From positions 26,726,064 through 26,790,063 of the forward strand of contig OZ026840.1 in the NCBI GenBank assembly GCA_964023205.1: a stretch of DNA of 64,000 bases. Direction: 5' to 3'. Shown here piece by piece: positions 9,032 to 23,345 of the stretch. This DNA is from Lutraria lutraria. Lineage: Eukaryota; Mollusca; Bivalvia; Venerida; Mactridae. Below the pieces are notes generated by a model. The model saw only the letters and a program-made list of their open reading frames with translations, ran no database searches and had not been told where the DNA came from. Within the stretch, counting starts at the first letter, position 1. Each line of letters begins with the position of its first letter. Both the position numbers and the translations under genes were made by a program.

Positions 9032-10333
9032 GTAAAACATGTCAAGTTTACAGTAATATGGAACCAATCAACCGAACACGTGCACAAATACCTTGATATA
9101 TATGCTCCGATTCTCGTCAGACAGTGTGCCGCTGTGGCGCAGTCGGTAGAGCGTCGGACATTGAAAGCTTTCGTGTACATTTTGTGGCGGGTTCGAGCCC
9201 GGCCACGTGTCAATTTTTTTATTTTTTTTATTTAGCGTTATACAGGCTACAAAGCGTTACGCAATCGCTTGGAGTTTATTTCTTGCAATTAAGAATGAAA
9301 TAGAAACAACATATTGTGTACTTTTTGCATTAATACTCAGTTACTACTTGTACAATTGTGTCTAGCAGTACGACGGATATATTTCTACTCTTAGTTCGCT
9401 AAATATCTATTAATTGCTGATCTCTGCAATAATAGCGATTGCTATTCGCATATCACAAGGGGCTTACTTAAACGAAACCAGCCAAATGGCGTTAGTTTGA
9501 TATGTTGCACTATGCACCAGTCAATGCTATTGTATCGTGCTATCATTACGTGGTGGGTTATTGTCGTTGGCAACAATGTGCATAATTATGGTATATAGGT
9601 ATCTTAATGTGAATTTCAAAAGCAGCGCGGGTCGTAGATGGACTTGTCTATGTTCTTTAGTGGTTGAAACTGAACGATTTTATATGATATTAGTTATATA
9701 GAGACTGAGCATGTACCGTTACATGGGTATGTAAGACGGACATATGGTGAATCAGTATACATGCAATAGTTGAGTAAGTATAATGGTTTGTTAGTGCATG
9801 CACATTGGTGTGCTTGCATTACCGAATTGCATTTGTTTAAAAACTATCAGTCTGAGAAAAGTGGAACCGACTAATCGCAGAACAATTCCAAATCGAATGA
9901 GGGAGACCAGGCACCGCATTGAAATTGTGTATGCTATATTTGCGAACTTAACACATTAAGAATGTAAGTAAGCAGATGCGGAGAGAACTGTCTTACTGAT
10001 TTGGGGGCCGTCTTGTGTCAAACAACCACTACGCCCCATGCTTGGTAGGAACTATATAAGCCCGGATATGTGTAAGAATACGACTTAACTGAAAATGTCA
10101 TTCATCGTTTTACAATCTCAGATTGCATGCAGTTGGTAGATATATACTTGGTAAGATGCACACATTTTTTGTCACACCCTGTAGGTAACAAACACGCATA
10201 AGCGTGCATCGTCAACAAAGGGAAGTAACCCAATTGCGTACAGGAAACGCACAACCAGAGTATCTAGGACTGCATGGGAAATGGTTATATGGTCATATAT
10301 CCACGTATGCATGTTATAATAAATTTTGAAAGC
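9032..10333 (+). repeat. Monomer 8
   Basis: tRNA-like element at 9128-9211. Sister of monomer 4, 5,205 bases away. Private changes include ATATGCTCC before the tRNA-like element and ACAACCACTACG in the GC block. Confidence 0.96.
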
Positions 10334-11634
10334 GTAAAACATGTCAAGTTTACAGTAATATGAAACCAATCAACCGAACACGTGCACAAATACCTTGATA
10401 TATATGTTCCGATTCTCGTCAGACAGTGTGTCGCTGTGGCGCAGTCGGTAGAGCGTCGGACATTGAAAGCTTTCGTGTACATTTTGTGGCGGGTTCGAGC
10501 CCGGCCACGTGTCAATTTTTTATTTTTTTTATTTAGCGTTATACAGGCTACAAAGCGTTACGCAATCGCTTGGAGTTTGTTTCTTGCAATTAAGAATGAA
10601 ATAGAAACAACATATTGTGTACGTTTTGCATTAATACTCAGTTACTACTTGTACAATTGTGTCTAGCGGTACGACGGATATATTTCTACTCTAAGTTCTC
10701 TAAATATCTATTAATTGCAGATCTCTGCAATAATAGCGATTGCTATTCGCATATCACAAGGGGCTTACTTAAACGAAACCAGCCAAATGGCGTTAGTTTG
10801 ATATGTTGCACTATGCACCAGTCAATGCTATTGTATCGTGCTATCATTACGTGGTGGGTTATTGTCGTTGGCAACAATGTGCATAATTATGGTATATAGG
10901 TATCTTAATGTGAATTTCAAAAGCAGCGCGGGTCGTAGATGGACTTGTCTATGTTCTTTAGTGGTTGAAACTGAACGATTTCATTTGATATTAGTTATAT
11001 AGAGACTGAGCATGTACCGTTACATGGGTATGTAAGACGGACATATGGTGAATCAGTATACATGCAATAGTTGAGTAAGTATAATGGTTTGTTAGTGCAT
11101 GCACATTGGTGTGCTTGCATTACCGAATTGCATTTGTTTAAAAACTATCAGTCTGAGAAAAGTGGAACCGACTAATCGCAGAACAATTCCAAATCGAATG
11201 AGGGAGACCAGGCACCGCATTGAAATTGTGTATGCTATATTTGCGAACTTAACACATTAAGAATGTAAATAAACAGATGCGGAGAGAACTGTCTGACTGA
11301 TTTGGGGGCCGTCTTGTGTCAAACACCCCCTACGCCCCATGCTTGGTAGGAACTATATAAGCCCGGATATGTGTAAGAATACGACTTAACTGAAAATGTC
11401 ATTCATCGTTTTACAATCTCAGATTGCATGCAGTTGGTAGATATATACTTGGTAAGATGCACACATTTTTTGTCACACCCTGTAGGTAACAAACACGCAT
11501 AAGCGTGCATCGTCAACAAAGGGAAGTAACCCAATTGCGTACAGGAAACGCACAACCAGAGTATCTAGGACTGCATGGGAAATGGTTATATGGTCATATA
11601 TCCACGTATGCATGTTATAATAAATTTTGAAAGC
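10334..11634 (+). repeat. Monomer 9
   Basis: tRNA-like element at 10430-10513 with second base C to T (GTCGCTG). AATGTAAATAAACAG near 11268 is private. Confidence 0.96.
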
Positions 11635-12935
11635 GTAAAACATGTCAAGTTTACAGTAATATGGAACCAATCAACCGAACACGTGCACAAATACCTTGAT
11701 ATATATGTTCCGATTCTCGTCAGACAGTGTGCCGCTGTGGCGCAGTCGGTAGAGCGTCGGACATTGAAAGCTTTCGTGTACATTTTGTGGCGGGTTCGAG
11801 CCCGGCCACGTGTCAATTTTTTATTTTTTTTATTTAGCGTTATACAGGCTACAAAGCGTTACGCAATCGCTTGGAGTTTGTTTCTTGCAATTAAGAATGA
11901 AATAGAAACAACATATTGTGTACGTTTTGCATTAATACTCAGTTACTACTTGTACAATTGTGTCTAGCGGTACGACGGATATATTTCTACTCTAAGTTCG
12001 CTAAATATCTATTAATTGCAGATCTCTGCAATAATAGCGATTGCTATTCGCATATCACAAGGGGCTTACTTAAACGAAACCAGCCACATGGCGTTAGTTT
12101 GATATGTTGCACTATGCACCAGTCAATGCTATTGTATCGTGCTGTCATTACGTGGTGGGTTATTGTCGTTGGCAACAATGTGCATAATTATGGTATATAG
12201 GTATCTTAATGTGAATTTCAAAAGCAGCGCGGGTCGTAGATGGACTTGTCTATGTTCTTTAGTGGTTGAAACTGAACGATTTCATTTGATATTAGTTATA
12301 TAGAGACTGAGCATGTACCGTTACATGGGTATGTAAGACGGACATATGGTGAATCAGTATACATGCAATAGTTGAGTAAGTATAATGGTTTGTTAGTGCA
12401 TGCACATTGGTGTGCTTGCATTACCGAATTGCATTTGTTTAAAAACTATCAGTCTGAGAAAAGTGGAACCGACTAATCGCAGAACAATTCTAAATCGAAT
12501 GAGGGAGACCAGGCACCGCATTGAAATTGTGTATGCTATATTTGCGAACTTAACACATTAAGAATGTAAGTAAGCAGATGCGGAGAGAACTGTCTGACTG
12601 ATTTGGGGGCCGTCTTGTGTCAAACACCCCCTACGCCCCATGCTTGGTAGGAACTATATAAGCCCGGATATGTGTAAGAATACGACTTAACTGAAAATGT
12701 CATTCATCGTTTTACAATCTCAGATTGCATGCAGTTGGTAGATATATACTTGGTAAGATGCTAACATTTTTTGTCACACCCTGTAGGTAACAAACACGCA
12801 TAAGCGTGCATCGTCAACAAAGGGAAGTAACCCAATTGCGTACAGGAAACGCACAACCAGAGTATCTAGGACTGCATGGGAAATGGTTATATGGTCATAT
12901 ATCCACGTATGCATGTTATAATAAATTCTGAAAGC
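11635..12935 (+). repeat. Monomer 10
   Basis: tRNA-like element at 11731-11814. Sister of monomer 14 through GTGCTGTCATT and GATGCTAACATT. Confidence 0.96.
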
Positions 12936-14236
12936 GTAAAACATGTCAAGTTTACAGTAATATGAAACCAATCAACCGAACACGTGCACAAATACCTTGA
13001 TATATATGTTCCGATTCTCGTCAGACAGTGTGCCGCTGTGGCGCAGTCGGTAGAGCGTCGGACATTGAAAGCTTTCGTGTACATTTTGTGGCGGGTTCGA
13101 GCCCGGCCACGTGTCAATTTTTTATTTTTTTAATTTAGCGTTATACAGGCTACAAAGCGTTACGCAATCGCTTGGAGTTTGTTTCTTGCAATTAAGAATG
13201 AAATAGAAACAACATATTGTGTACGTTTTGCATTAATACTCAGTTACTACTTGTACAATTGTGTCTAGCGGTACGACGGATATATTTCTACTTTTAGTTC
13301 GCAAAATATCTATTAATTGCAGATCTCTGCAATAATAGCGATTGCTATTCGCATATCACAAGGGGCTTACTTAAACGGAACCAGCCACATGGCGTTAGTT
13401 TGATATGTTGCTCTATGCACCAGTCAATGCTATTGTATCGTGCTATCATTACGTGTTGGGTTATTGTCGTTGGCAACAATGTGCATAATTATGGTATATA
13501 GGTATCTTAATGTGAATTTCACAAGCAGCGCGGGTCGTAGATGGACTTGTCTATGTTCTTTAGTGGTTGAAACTGAACGATTTCATTTGATATTAGTTAT
13601 ATAGAGACTGAGCATGTACGGTAATATGGGTATGTGAGACGGACATATGGTGAATCAGTATACATGCAATAGTTGAGTAAGTATAATGGTTTGTTAGTGC
13701 ATGCACATTGGTGTGCTTGCATCACCGAATTGCATTTGTTTAAAAACTATCAGTCTGAGAAAAGTGGAACCGACTAATCGCAGAACAATTCCAAATCGAA
13801 TGAGGGAGACCAGGCACCGCATTGAAATTGTGTATGCTATATTTGCGAATTTAACACATTAAGAATGTAAGTAAGCAGATGCGGAGAGAACTGTCTGACT
13901 GATTTGGGGGCCGTCTTGTGTCAAACACCCCCTACGCCCCATGCTTGGTAGGAAATATATAATTCCGGATATGTGTAAGAATACGACTTAACTGAAAATG
14001 TCATTCATCGTTTTACAATCTCAGATTGCATGCAGTTGGTAGATATATACTTGGTAAGATGCACACATTTTTTGTCACACCCTGTAGGTAACAAACACGC
14101 ATAAGCGTGCATCGTCAACAAAGGGAAGTAACCCAATTGCGTACAGGAAACGCACAACCAGAGTATCTAGGACTGCATGGGAAATGGTTATACGGTCATA
14201 TATCCACGTATGAATGTTATAATAAATTTTGAAAGC
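12936..14236 (+). repeat. Monomer 11
   Basis: tRNA-like element at 13032-13115. Shares TTCGCAAAATATC with monomer 15. The TATA is followed by TTCCGG instead of AGCCCGG near 13960. GCATCACC and TGTGAGACGG are private. Confidence 0.96.
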
Positions 14237-15538
14237 GTAAAACATGTCAAGTTTACAGTAATATGAAACCAATCAACCGAACACGTGCACAAATACCTTG
14301 ATATATATGTTCCGATTCTCGTCAGACAGTGTGCCGCTGTGGCGCAGTCGGTAGAGCGTCGGACATTGAAAGCTTTCGTGTACATTTTGTGGCGGGTTCG
14401 AGCCCGGCCACTTGTCAATTTTTTTATTTTTTTTATTTAGCGTTATACAGGCTACAAAGCGTTACGCAATCGCTTGGAGTTTGTTTCTTGCAATTAAGAA
14501 CGAAATAGAAACAACATATTGTGTACGTTTTGCATTAATACTCAGTTACTACTTGTACAATTGTGTCTAGCGGTACGACGGATATATTTCTACTCTAAGT
14601 TCTCTAAATATCTATTAATTGCAGATCTCTGCAATAAAAGCGATTGCTATTCGGATATCACAAGGGGCTTACTTAAACGAAACCAGCCACATGGCGTTAG
14701 TTTGATATGTTGCACTATGCACCAGTCAATGCTATTGTATCGTGCTATCATTACGTGTTGGGTTATTGTCGTTGGCAACAATGTGCATAATTATGGAATA
14801 TAGGTATCTTAGTGTGAATTTCACAAGCAGCGCAGGTCGTAGATGGACTTGTCTATGTTCTTTAGTGGTTGAAACTGAACGATTTCATTTGATATTAGTT
14901 ATATAGAGACTGAGCATGTACGGTTACATGGGTATGTAAGACGGACATATGGTGAATCAGTATACATGCAATAGTTGAGTAAGTATAATGGTTTGTTAGT
15001 GCATGCACATTGGTGTGCTTGCATTACCGAATTGCATTTGTTTAAAAACTATCAGTCTGAGAAAAGTGGAACCGACTAATCGCAGAACAATTCTAAATCG
15101 AATGAGGGAGACCAGGCACCGCATTGAAATTGTGTATGCTATATTTGCGAACTTGACACATTAAGAATGTAAGTAAGCAGATGCGGAGAGAACTGTCTGA
15201 CTGATTTGGGGGCCGTCTTGTGTCAAACACCCCCTACGCCCCATGCTTGGTAGGAACTATATAAGCCCGGATATGTGTAAGAATACGACTTAACTGAAAA
15301 TGTCATTCATCGTTTTACAATCTCAGATTGCATGCAGTTGGTAGATATATACTTGGTAAGATGCTAACATTTTTTGTCAAACCCTGTAGGTAACAAACAC
15401 GCATAAGCGTGCATCGTCAACAAAGGGAAGTAACCCAATTGCGTACAGGAAACGCACAACCAGAGTATCTAGGACTGCATGGGAAATGGTTATATGGTCA
15501 TATATCCACGTATGCATGTTATAATAAATTTTGAAAGC
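14237..15538 (+). repeat. Monomer 12
   Basis: tRNA-like element at 14333-14416 ending CACTTGTC. Sister of monomer 17, 6,505 bases away, by AAAAGC in the right hairpin, CGGATATC, AACGAAATAG and ACTTGACAC. Confidence 0.96.
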
Positions 15539-16839
15539 GTAAAACATGTCAAGTTTACAGTAATATGAAACCAATCAACCGAACACGTGCACAAATACCT
15601 TGATATATATGTTCCGATTCTCGTCAGACAGTGTGCCGCTGTGGCGCAGTCGGTAGAGCGTCGGACATTGAAAGCTTTCGTGAACATTTTGAGGCGGGTT
15701 CGAGCCCGGCCACGTGTCAATTTTTAATTTTTTTAATTTAGCGTTATACAGGCTACAAAGCGTTACGCAATCGCTTGGAGTTTGTTTCTTGCAATTAAGA
15801 ATGAAATAGAAACAACATATTGTGTACGTTTTGCATTAATACTCAGTTACTACTTGTACAATTGTGTCTAGCGGTACGACGGATATATTTCTACTTTTAG
15901 TTCGCTAAATATCTATTAATTGCAGATCTCTGCAATAATAGCGATTGCTATTCGCATATCACAAGGGGCTTACTTAAACGGAACCAGCCACATGGCGTTA
16001 GTTTGATATGTTGCTCTATGCACCAGTCAATGCTATTGTATCGTGCTATCATTACGTGTTGGGTTATTGTCGTTGGCAACAATGTGCATAATTATGGTAT
16101 ATAGGTATCTTAATGTGAATTTCACAAGCAGCGCGGGTCGTAGATGGACTTGTCTATGTTCTTTAGTGGTTGAAACTGAACGATTTCATTTGATATTAGT
16201 TATATAGAGACTGAGCATGTACGGTAACATGGGTATGTAAGACGGACATATGGTGAATCAGTATACATGCAATAGTTGAGTAAGTATAATGGTTTGTTAG
16301 TGCATGCACATTGGTGTGCTTGCATTACCGAATTGCATTTGTTTAAAAACTATCAGTCTGAGAAAAGTGGAACCGACTAATCGCAGAACAATTCCAAATC
16401 GAATGAGGGAGACCAGGCACCGCATTGAAATTGTGTATGCTATATTTGCGAACTTAACACATTAAGAATGTAAGTAAGCAGATGCGGAGAGAACTGTCTG
16501 ACTGATTTGGGGGCCGTCTTGTGTCAAACAACCCCTACGCCCCATGCTTGGTAGGAACTATATAAGCCCGGATATGTGTAAGAATACGACTTAACTGAAA
16601 ATGTCATTCATCGTTTTACAATCTCAGATTGCATGCAGTTGGTAGATATATACTTGGTAAGATGCACACATTTTTTGTCACACCCTGTAGGTAACAAACA
16701 CGCATAAGCGTGCATCGTCAACAAAGGGAAGTAACCCAATTGCGTACAGGAAACGCACAACCAGAGTATCTAGGACTGCATGGGAAATGGTTATATGGTC
16801 ATATATCCACGTATGCATGTTATAATAAATTTTGAAAGC
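15539..16839 (+). repeat. Monomer 13
   Basis: tRNA-like element at 15635-15718 with GTGAACATTTTGAGG before the B box. The GTGAACA change is shared with monomer 18; the GAGG change is private and breaks one pair of the B-box hairpin. Confidence 0.96.
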
Positions 16840-18140
16840 GTAAAACATGTCAAGTTTACAGTAATATGGAACCAATCAACCGAACACGTGCACAAATACC
16901 TTGATATATATGTTCCGATTCTCGTCAGACAGTGTGCCGCTGTGGCGCACTCGGTAGAGCGTCGGACATTGAAAGCTTTCGTGTACATTTTGTGGCGGGT
17001 TCGAGCCCGGCCACGTGTCAATTTTTTATTTTTTTTATTTAGCGTTATACAGGCTACAAAGCGTTACGCAATCGCTTGGAGTTTGTTTCTTGCAATTAAG
17101 AATGAAATAGAAACAACATATTGTGTACGTTTTGCATTAATACTCAGTTACTACTTGTACAATTGTGTCTAGCGGTACGACGGATATATTTCTACTCTAA
17201 GTTCGCTAAATATCTATTAATTGCAGATCTCTGCAATAATAGCGATTGCTATTCGCATATCACAAGGGGCTTACTTAAACGAAACCAGCCACATGGCGTT
17301 AGTTTGATATGTTGCACTATGCACCAGTCAATGCTATTGTATCGTGCTGTCATTACGTGGTGGGTTATTGTCGTTGGCAACAATGTGCATAATTATGGTA
17401 TATAGGTATCTTAATGTGAATTTCAAAAGCAGCGCGGGTCGTAGATGGACTTGTCTATGTTCTTTAGTGGTTGAAACTGAACGATTTCATTTGATATTAG
17501 TTATATAGAGACTGAGCATGTACCGTTACATGGGTATGTAAGACGGACATATGGTGAATCAGTATACATGCAATAGTTGAGTAAGTATAATGGTTTGTTA
17601 GTGCATGCACATTGGTGTGCTTGCATTACCGAATTGCATTTGTTTAAAAACTATCAGTCTGAGAAAAGTGGAACCGACTAATCGCAGAACAATTCCAAAT
17701 CGAATGAGGGAGACCAGGCACCGCATTGAAATTGTGTATGCTATATTTGCGAACTTAACACATTAAGAATGTAAGTAAGCAGATGCGGAGAGAACTGTCT
17801 GACTGATTTGGGGGCCGTCTTGTGTCAAACACCCCCTACGCCCCATGCTTGGTAGGAACTATATAAGCCCGGATATGTGTAAGAATACGACTTAACTGAA
17901 AATGTCATACATCGTTTTACAATCTCAGATTGCATGCAGTTGGTAGATATATACTTGGTAAGATGCTAACATTTTTTGTCACACCCTGTAGGTAACAAAC
18001 ACGCATAAGCGTGCATCGTCAACAAAGGGAAGTAACCCAATTGCGTACAGGAAACGCACAACCAGAGTATCTAGGACTGCATGGGAAATGGTTATATGGT
18101 CATATATCCACGTATGCATGTTATAATAAATTTTGAAAGC
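16840..18140 (+). repeat. Monomer 14
   Basis: tRNA-like element at 16936-17019 with the A box altered to TGGCGCACTCGG (16950). Otherwise the sister of monomer 10. Confidence 0.96.
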
Positions 18141-19441
18141 GTAAAACATGTCAAGTTTACAGTAATATGAAACCAATCAACCGAACACGTGCACAAATAC
18201 CTTGATATATATGTTCCGATTCTCGTCAGACAGTGTGCCGCTGTGGCGCAGTCGGTAGAGCGTCGGACATTGAAAGCTTTCGTGTACATTTTGTGGCGGG
18301 TTCGAGCCCGGCCACGTGTCAATTTTTTATTTTTTTAATTTAGCGTTATACAGGCTACAAAGCGTTACGCAATCGCTTGGAGTTTGTTTCTTGCAATTAA
18401 GAATGAAATAGAAACAACATATTGTGTACGTTTTGCATTAATACTCAGTTACTACTTGTACAATTGTGTCTAGCGGTACGACGGATATATTTCTACTTTT
18501 AGTTCGCAAAATATCTATTAATTGCAGATCTCTGCAATAATAGCGATTGCTATTCGCATATCACATGGGGCTTACTTAAACGGAACCAGCCACATGGCGT
18601 TAGTTTGATATGTTGCTCTATGCACCAGTCAATGCTATTGTATCGTGCTATCATTACGTGTTGGGTTATTGTCGTTGGCAACAATGTGCATAATTATGGT
18701 ATATAGGTATCTTAATGTGAATTTCACAAGCAGCGCGGGTCGTATATGGACTTGTCTATGTTCTTTAGTGGTTGAAACTGAACGATTTCATTTGATATTA
18801 GTTATATAGAGACTGAGCATGTACGGTAATATGGGTATGTAAGACGGACATATGGTGAATCAGTATACATGCAATAGTTGAGTAAGTATAATGGTTTGTT
18901 AGTGCATGCACATTGGTGTGCTTGCATTACCGAATTGCATTTGTTTAAAAACTATCAGTCTGAGAAAAGTGGAACCGACTAATCGCAGAACAATTCCAAA
19001 TCGAATGAGGGAGACCAGGCACCGCATTGAAATTGTGTATGCTATATTTGCGAATTTAACACATTAAGAATGTAAGTAAGCAGATGCGGAGAGAACTGTC
19101 TGACTGATTTGGGGGCCGTCTTGTGTCAAACAACCCCTACGCCCCATGCTTGGTAGGAACTATATAAGCCCGGATATGTGTAAGAATACGACTTAACTGA
19201 AAATGTCATTCATCGTTTTACAATCTCAGATTGCATGCAGTTGGTAGATATATACTTGGTAAGATGCACACATTTTTTGTCACACCCTGTAGGTAACAAA
19301 CACGCATAAGCGTGCATCGTCAACAAAGGGAAGTAACCCAATTGCGTACAGGAAACGCACAACCAGAGTATCTAGGAATGCATGGGAAATGGTTATATGG
19401 TCATATATCCACGTATGCATGTTATAATAAATTTTGAAAGC
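18141..19441 (+). repeat. Monomer 15
   Basis: tRNA-like element at 18237-18320. Sister of monomer 11, but with the normal TATAAGCCCGG. CACATGGGG replaces CACAAGGGG. Confidence 0.96.
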
Positions 19442-20741
19442 GTAAAACATGTCAAGTTCACAGTAATATGGAACCAATCAACCGAACACGTGCACAAATA
19501 CCTTGATATATATGTTCCGATTCTCGTCAGACAGTGTGCCGCTGTGGCGCAGTCGGTAGAGCGTCGGACATTGAAAGCTTTCGTGTACATTTTGTGGCGG
19601 GTTCGAGCCCGGCCACGTGTCAATTTTTAATTTTTTTATTTAGCGTTATACAGGCTACAAAGCGTTACGCAATCGCTTGGAGTTTGTTTCTTGCAATTAA
19701 GAATGAAATAGAAACAACATATTGTGTACGTTTTGCATTAATACTCAGTTACTACTTGTACAATTGTGTCTAGCGGTACGACGGATATATTTCTACTCTA
19801 AGTTCGCTAAATATCTATTAATTGCAGATCTCTGCAATAATAGCGATTGCTATTCGCATATCACAAGGGGCTTACTTAAACGAAACCAGCCACATGGCGT
19901 TAGTTTGATATGTTGCACTATGCACCAGTCAATGCTATTGTATCGTGCTATCATTACGTGTTGGGTTATTGTCGTTGGCAACAATGTGCATAATTATGGA
20001 ATATAGGTATCTTAGTGTGAATTTCACAAGCAGCGCGGGTCGTAGATGGACTTGTCTATGTTCTTTAGTGGTTCAAACTGAACGATTTCATTTGATATTA
20101 GTTATATAGAGACTGAGCATGTACGGTTACATGGGTATGTAAGACGGACATATGGTGAATCAGTATACATGCAATAGTTGAGTAAGTATAATGGTTTGTT
20201 AGTGCATGCACATTGGTGTGCTAGCATTACCGAATTGCATTTGTTTAAAAACTATCAGTCTGAGAAAAGTGGAATCGACTAATCGCAGAACAATTCCAAA
20301 TCGAATGAGGGAGACCAGGCACCGCATTGAAATTGTGTATGCTATATTTGCGAATTTAACACATTAAGAATGTAAGTAAGCAGATGCGGAGAGAACTGTC
20401 TGACTGATTTGGGGACCGTCTTGTGTCAAACACCCCCTACGCCCCATGCTTGGTATGAACTATATAAGCCCGGAAATGAGTAAGAATACGACTTAACTGA
20501 AAGTGTCATTCATCGTTTTACAATCTCAGATTGCATGCAGTTGGTAGATATATACTTGGTAAGATGCACACATTTTTTGTCACACCCTGTAGGTAACAAA
20601 CACGCAAAAGCGTGCATCGTCAACAAAGGGAAGTAACACTATTGCGTACAGGAAACGCACAACCAGAGTATCTAGGACTGCATGGGAAATGGTTATATGG
20701 TCATATATCCACGTATGAATGTTATAATAAATTTTTAAAGC
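19442..20741 (+). repeat. Monomer 16
   Basis: tRNA-like element at 19538-19621, T5-A2-T7 tract. Many changes cluster at its 3' end: GGGGACCG, GGTATGAAC, CGGAAATGAG, AAAGTGTC (loss of the short-frame ATG), CGCAAAAGCG and ATTTTTAAAG. Confidence 0.96.
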
Positions 20742-22043
20742 GTAAAACATGTCAAGTTTACAGTAATATGAAACCAATCAACCGAACACGTGCACAAATA
20801 CCTTGATATATATGTTCCGATTCTCGTCAGACAGTGTGCCGCTGTGGCGCAGTCGGTAGAGCGTCGGACATTGAAAGCTTTCGTGTACATTTTGTGGCGG
20901 GTTCGAGCCCGGCCACTTGTCAATTTTTTTATTTTTTTTATTTAGCGTTATACAGGCTACAAAGCGTTACGCAATCGCTTGGAGTTTGTTTCTTGCAATT
21001 AAGAACGAAATAGAAACAACATATTGTGTACGTTTTGCATTAATACTCAGTTACTACTTGTACAATTGTGTCTAGCGGTACGACGGATATATTTCTACTC
21101 TAAGTTCTCTAAATATCTATTAATTGCAGATCTCTGCAATAAAAGCGATTGCTATTCGGATATCACAAGGGGCTTACTTAAACGAAACCAGCCACATGGC
21201 GTTAGTTTGATATGTTGCACTATGCACCAGTCAATGCTATTGTATCGTGCTATCATTACGTGTTGGGTTATTGTCGTTGGCAACAATGTGCATAATTATG
21301 GAATATAGGTATCTTAGTGTGAATTTCACAAGCAGCGCAGGTCGTAGATGGACTTGTCTATGTTCTTTAGTGGTTGAAACTGAACGATTTCATTTGATAT
21401 TAGTTATATAGAGACTGAGCATGTACGGTTACATGGGTATGTAAGACGGACATATGGTGAATCAGTATACATGCAATAGTTGAGTAAGTATAATGGTTTG
21501 TTAGTGCATGCACATTGGTGTGCTTGCATTACCGAATTGCATTTGTTTAAAAACTATCAGTCTGAGAAAAGTGGAACCGACTAATCGCAGAACAATTCTA
21601 AATCGAATGAGGGAGACCAGGCACCGCATTGAAATTGTGTATGCTATATTTGCGAACTTGACACATTAAGAATGTAAGTAAGCAGATGCGGAGAGAACTG
21701 TCTGACTGATTTGGGGGCCGTCTTGTGTCAAACACCCCCTACGCCCCATGCTTGGTAGGAACTATATAAGCCCGGATATGTGTAAGAATACGACTTAACT
21801 GAAAATGTCATTCATCGTTTTACAATCTCAGATTGCATGCAGTTGGTAGATATATACTTGGTAAGATGCTAACATTTTTTGTCACACCCTGTAGGTAACA
21901 AACACGCATAAGCGTGCATCGTCAACAAAGGGAAGTAACCCAATTGCGTACAGGAAACGCACAACCAGAGTATCTAGGACTGCATGGGAAATGGTTATAT
22001 GGTCATATATCCACGTATGCATGTTATAATAAATTTTGAAAGC
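20742..22043 (+). repeat. Monomer 17
   Basis: tRNA-like element at 20838-20921 ending CACTTGTC. Almost a copy of monomer 12. Confidence 0.96.
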
Positions 22044-23345
22044 GTAAAACATGTCAAGTTTACAGTAATATGAAACCAATCAACCGAACACGTGCACAAA
22101 TACCTTGATATATATGTTCCGATTCTCGTCAGACAGTGTGCCGCTGTGGCGCAGTCGGTAGAGCGTCGGACATTGAAAGCTTTCGTGAACATTTTGTGGC
22201 GGGTTCGAGCCCGGCCACGTGTCAATTTTTCATTTTTTTAATTTAGCGTTATACAGGCTACAAAGCGTTACGCAATCGCTTGGAGTTTGTTTCTTGCAAT
22301 TAAGAATGAAATAGAAACAACATATTGTGTACGTTTTGCATTAATACTCAGTTACTACTTGTACAATTGTGTCTAGCGGTACGACGGATATATTTCTACT
22401 TTTAGTTCGCTAAATATCTATTAATTGCAGATCTCTGCAATAATAGCGATTGCTATTCGCATATCACAAGGGGCTTACTTAAACGGAACCAGCCACATGG
22501 CGTTAGTTTGATATGTTGCTCTATGCACCAGTCAATGCTATTGTATCGTGCTATCATTACGTGTTGGGTTATTGTCGTTGGCAACAATGTGCATAATTAT
22601 GGTATATAGGTATCTTAATGTGAATTTCACAAGCAGCGCGGGTCGTAGATGGACTTGTCTATGTTCTTTAGTGGTTGAAACTGAACGATTTCATTTGATA
22701 TTAGTTATATAGAGACTGAGCATGTACGGTAACATGGGTATGTAAGACGGACATATGGTGAATCAGTATACATGCAATAGTTGAGTAAGTATAATGGTTT
22801 GTTAGAGCATGCACATTGGTGTGCTTGCATTACCGAATTGCATTTGTTTAAAAACTATCAGTCTGAGAAAAGTGGAACCGACTAATCGCAGAACAATTCC
22901 AAATCGAATGAGGGAGACCAGGCACCGCATTGAAATTGTGTATGCTATATTTGCGAATTTAACACATTAAGAATGTAAGTAAGCAGATGCGGAGAGAACT
23001 GTCTGACTGATTTGGGGGCCGTCTTATGTCAAACACCCCCTACGCCCCATGCTTGGTAGGAACTATATAAGCCCGGATATGTGTAAGAATACGACTTAAC
23101 TGAAAATGTCATTCATCGTTTTACAATCTCAGATTGCATGCAGTTGGTAGATATATACTTGGTAAGATGCACACATTTTTTTGTCACACCCTGTAGGTAA
23201 CAAACACGCATAAGCGTGCATCGACAACAAAGGGAAGTACCCCAATTGCGTACAGGAAACGGACAACCAGAGTATCTAGGACTGCATGGGAAATGGTTAT
23301 ATGGTCATATATCCACGTATGCATGTTATAATAAATTTTGAAAGC
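22044..23345 (+). repeat. Monomer 18
   Basis: tRNA-like element at 22140-22223 with T5-C-A-T7 downstream. The Sm-like run is seven T long. TCGACAACAAAG and CGGACAACC at its end are private. Confidence 0.96.
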
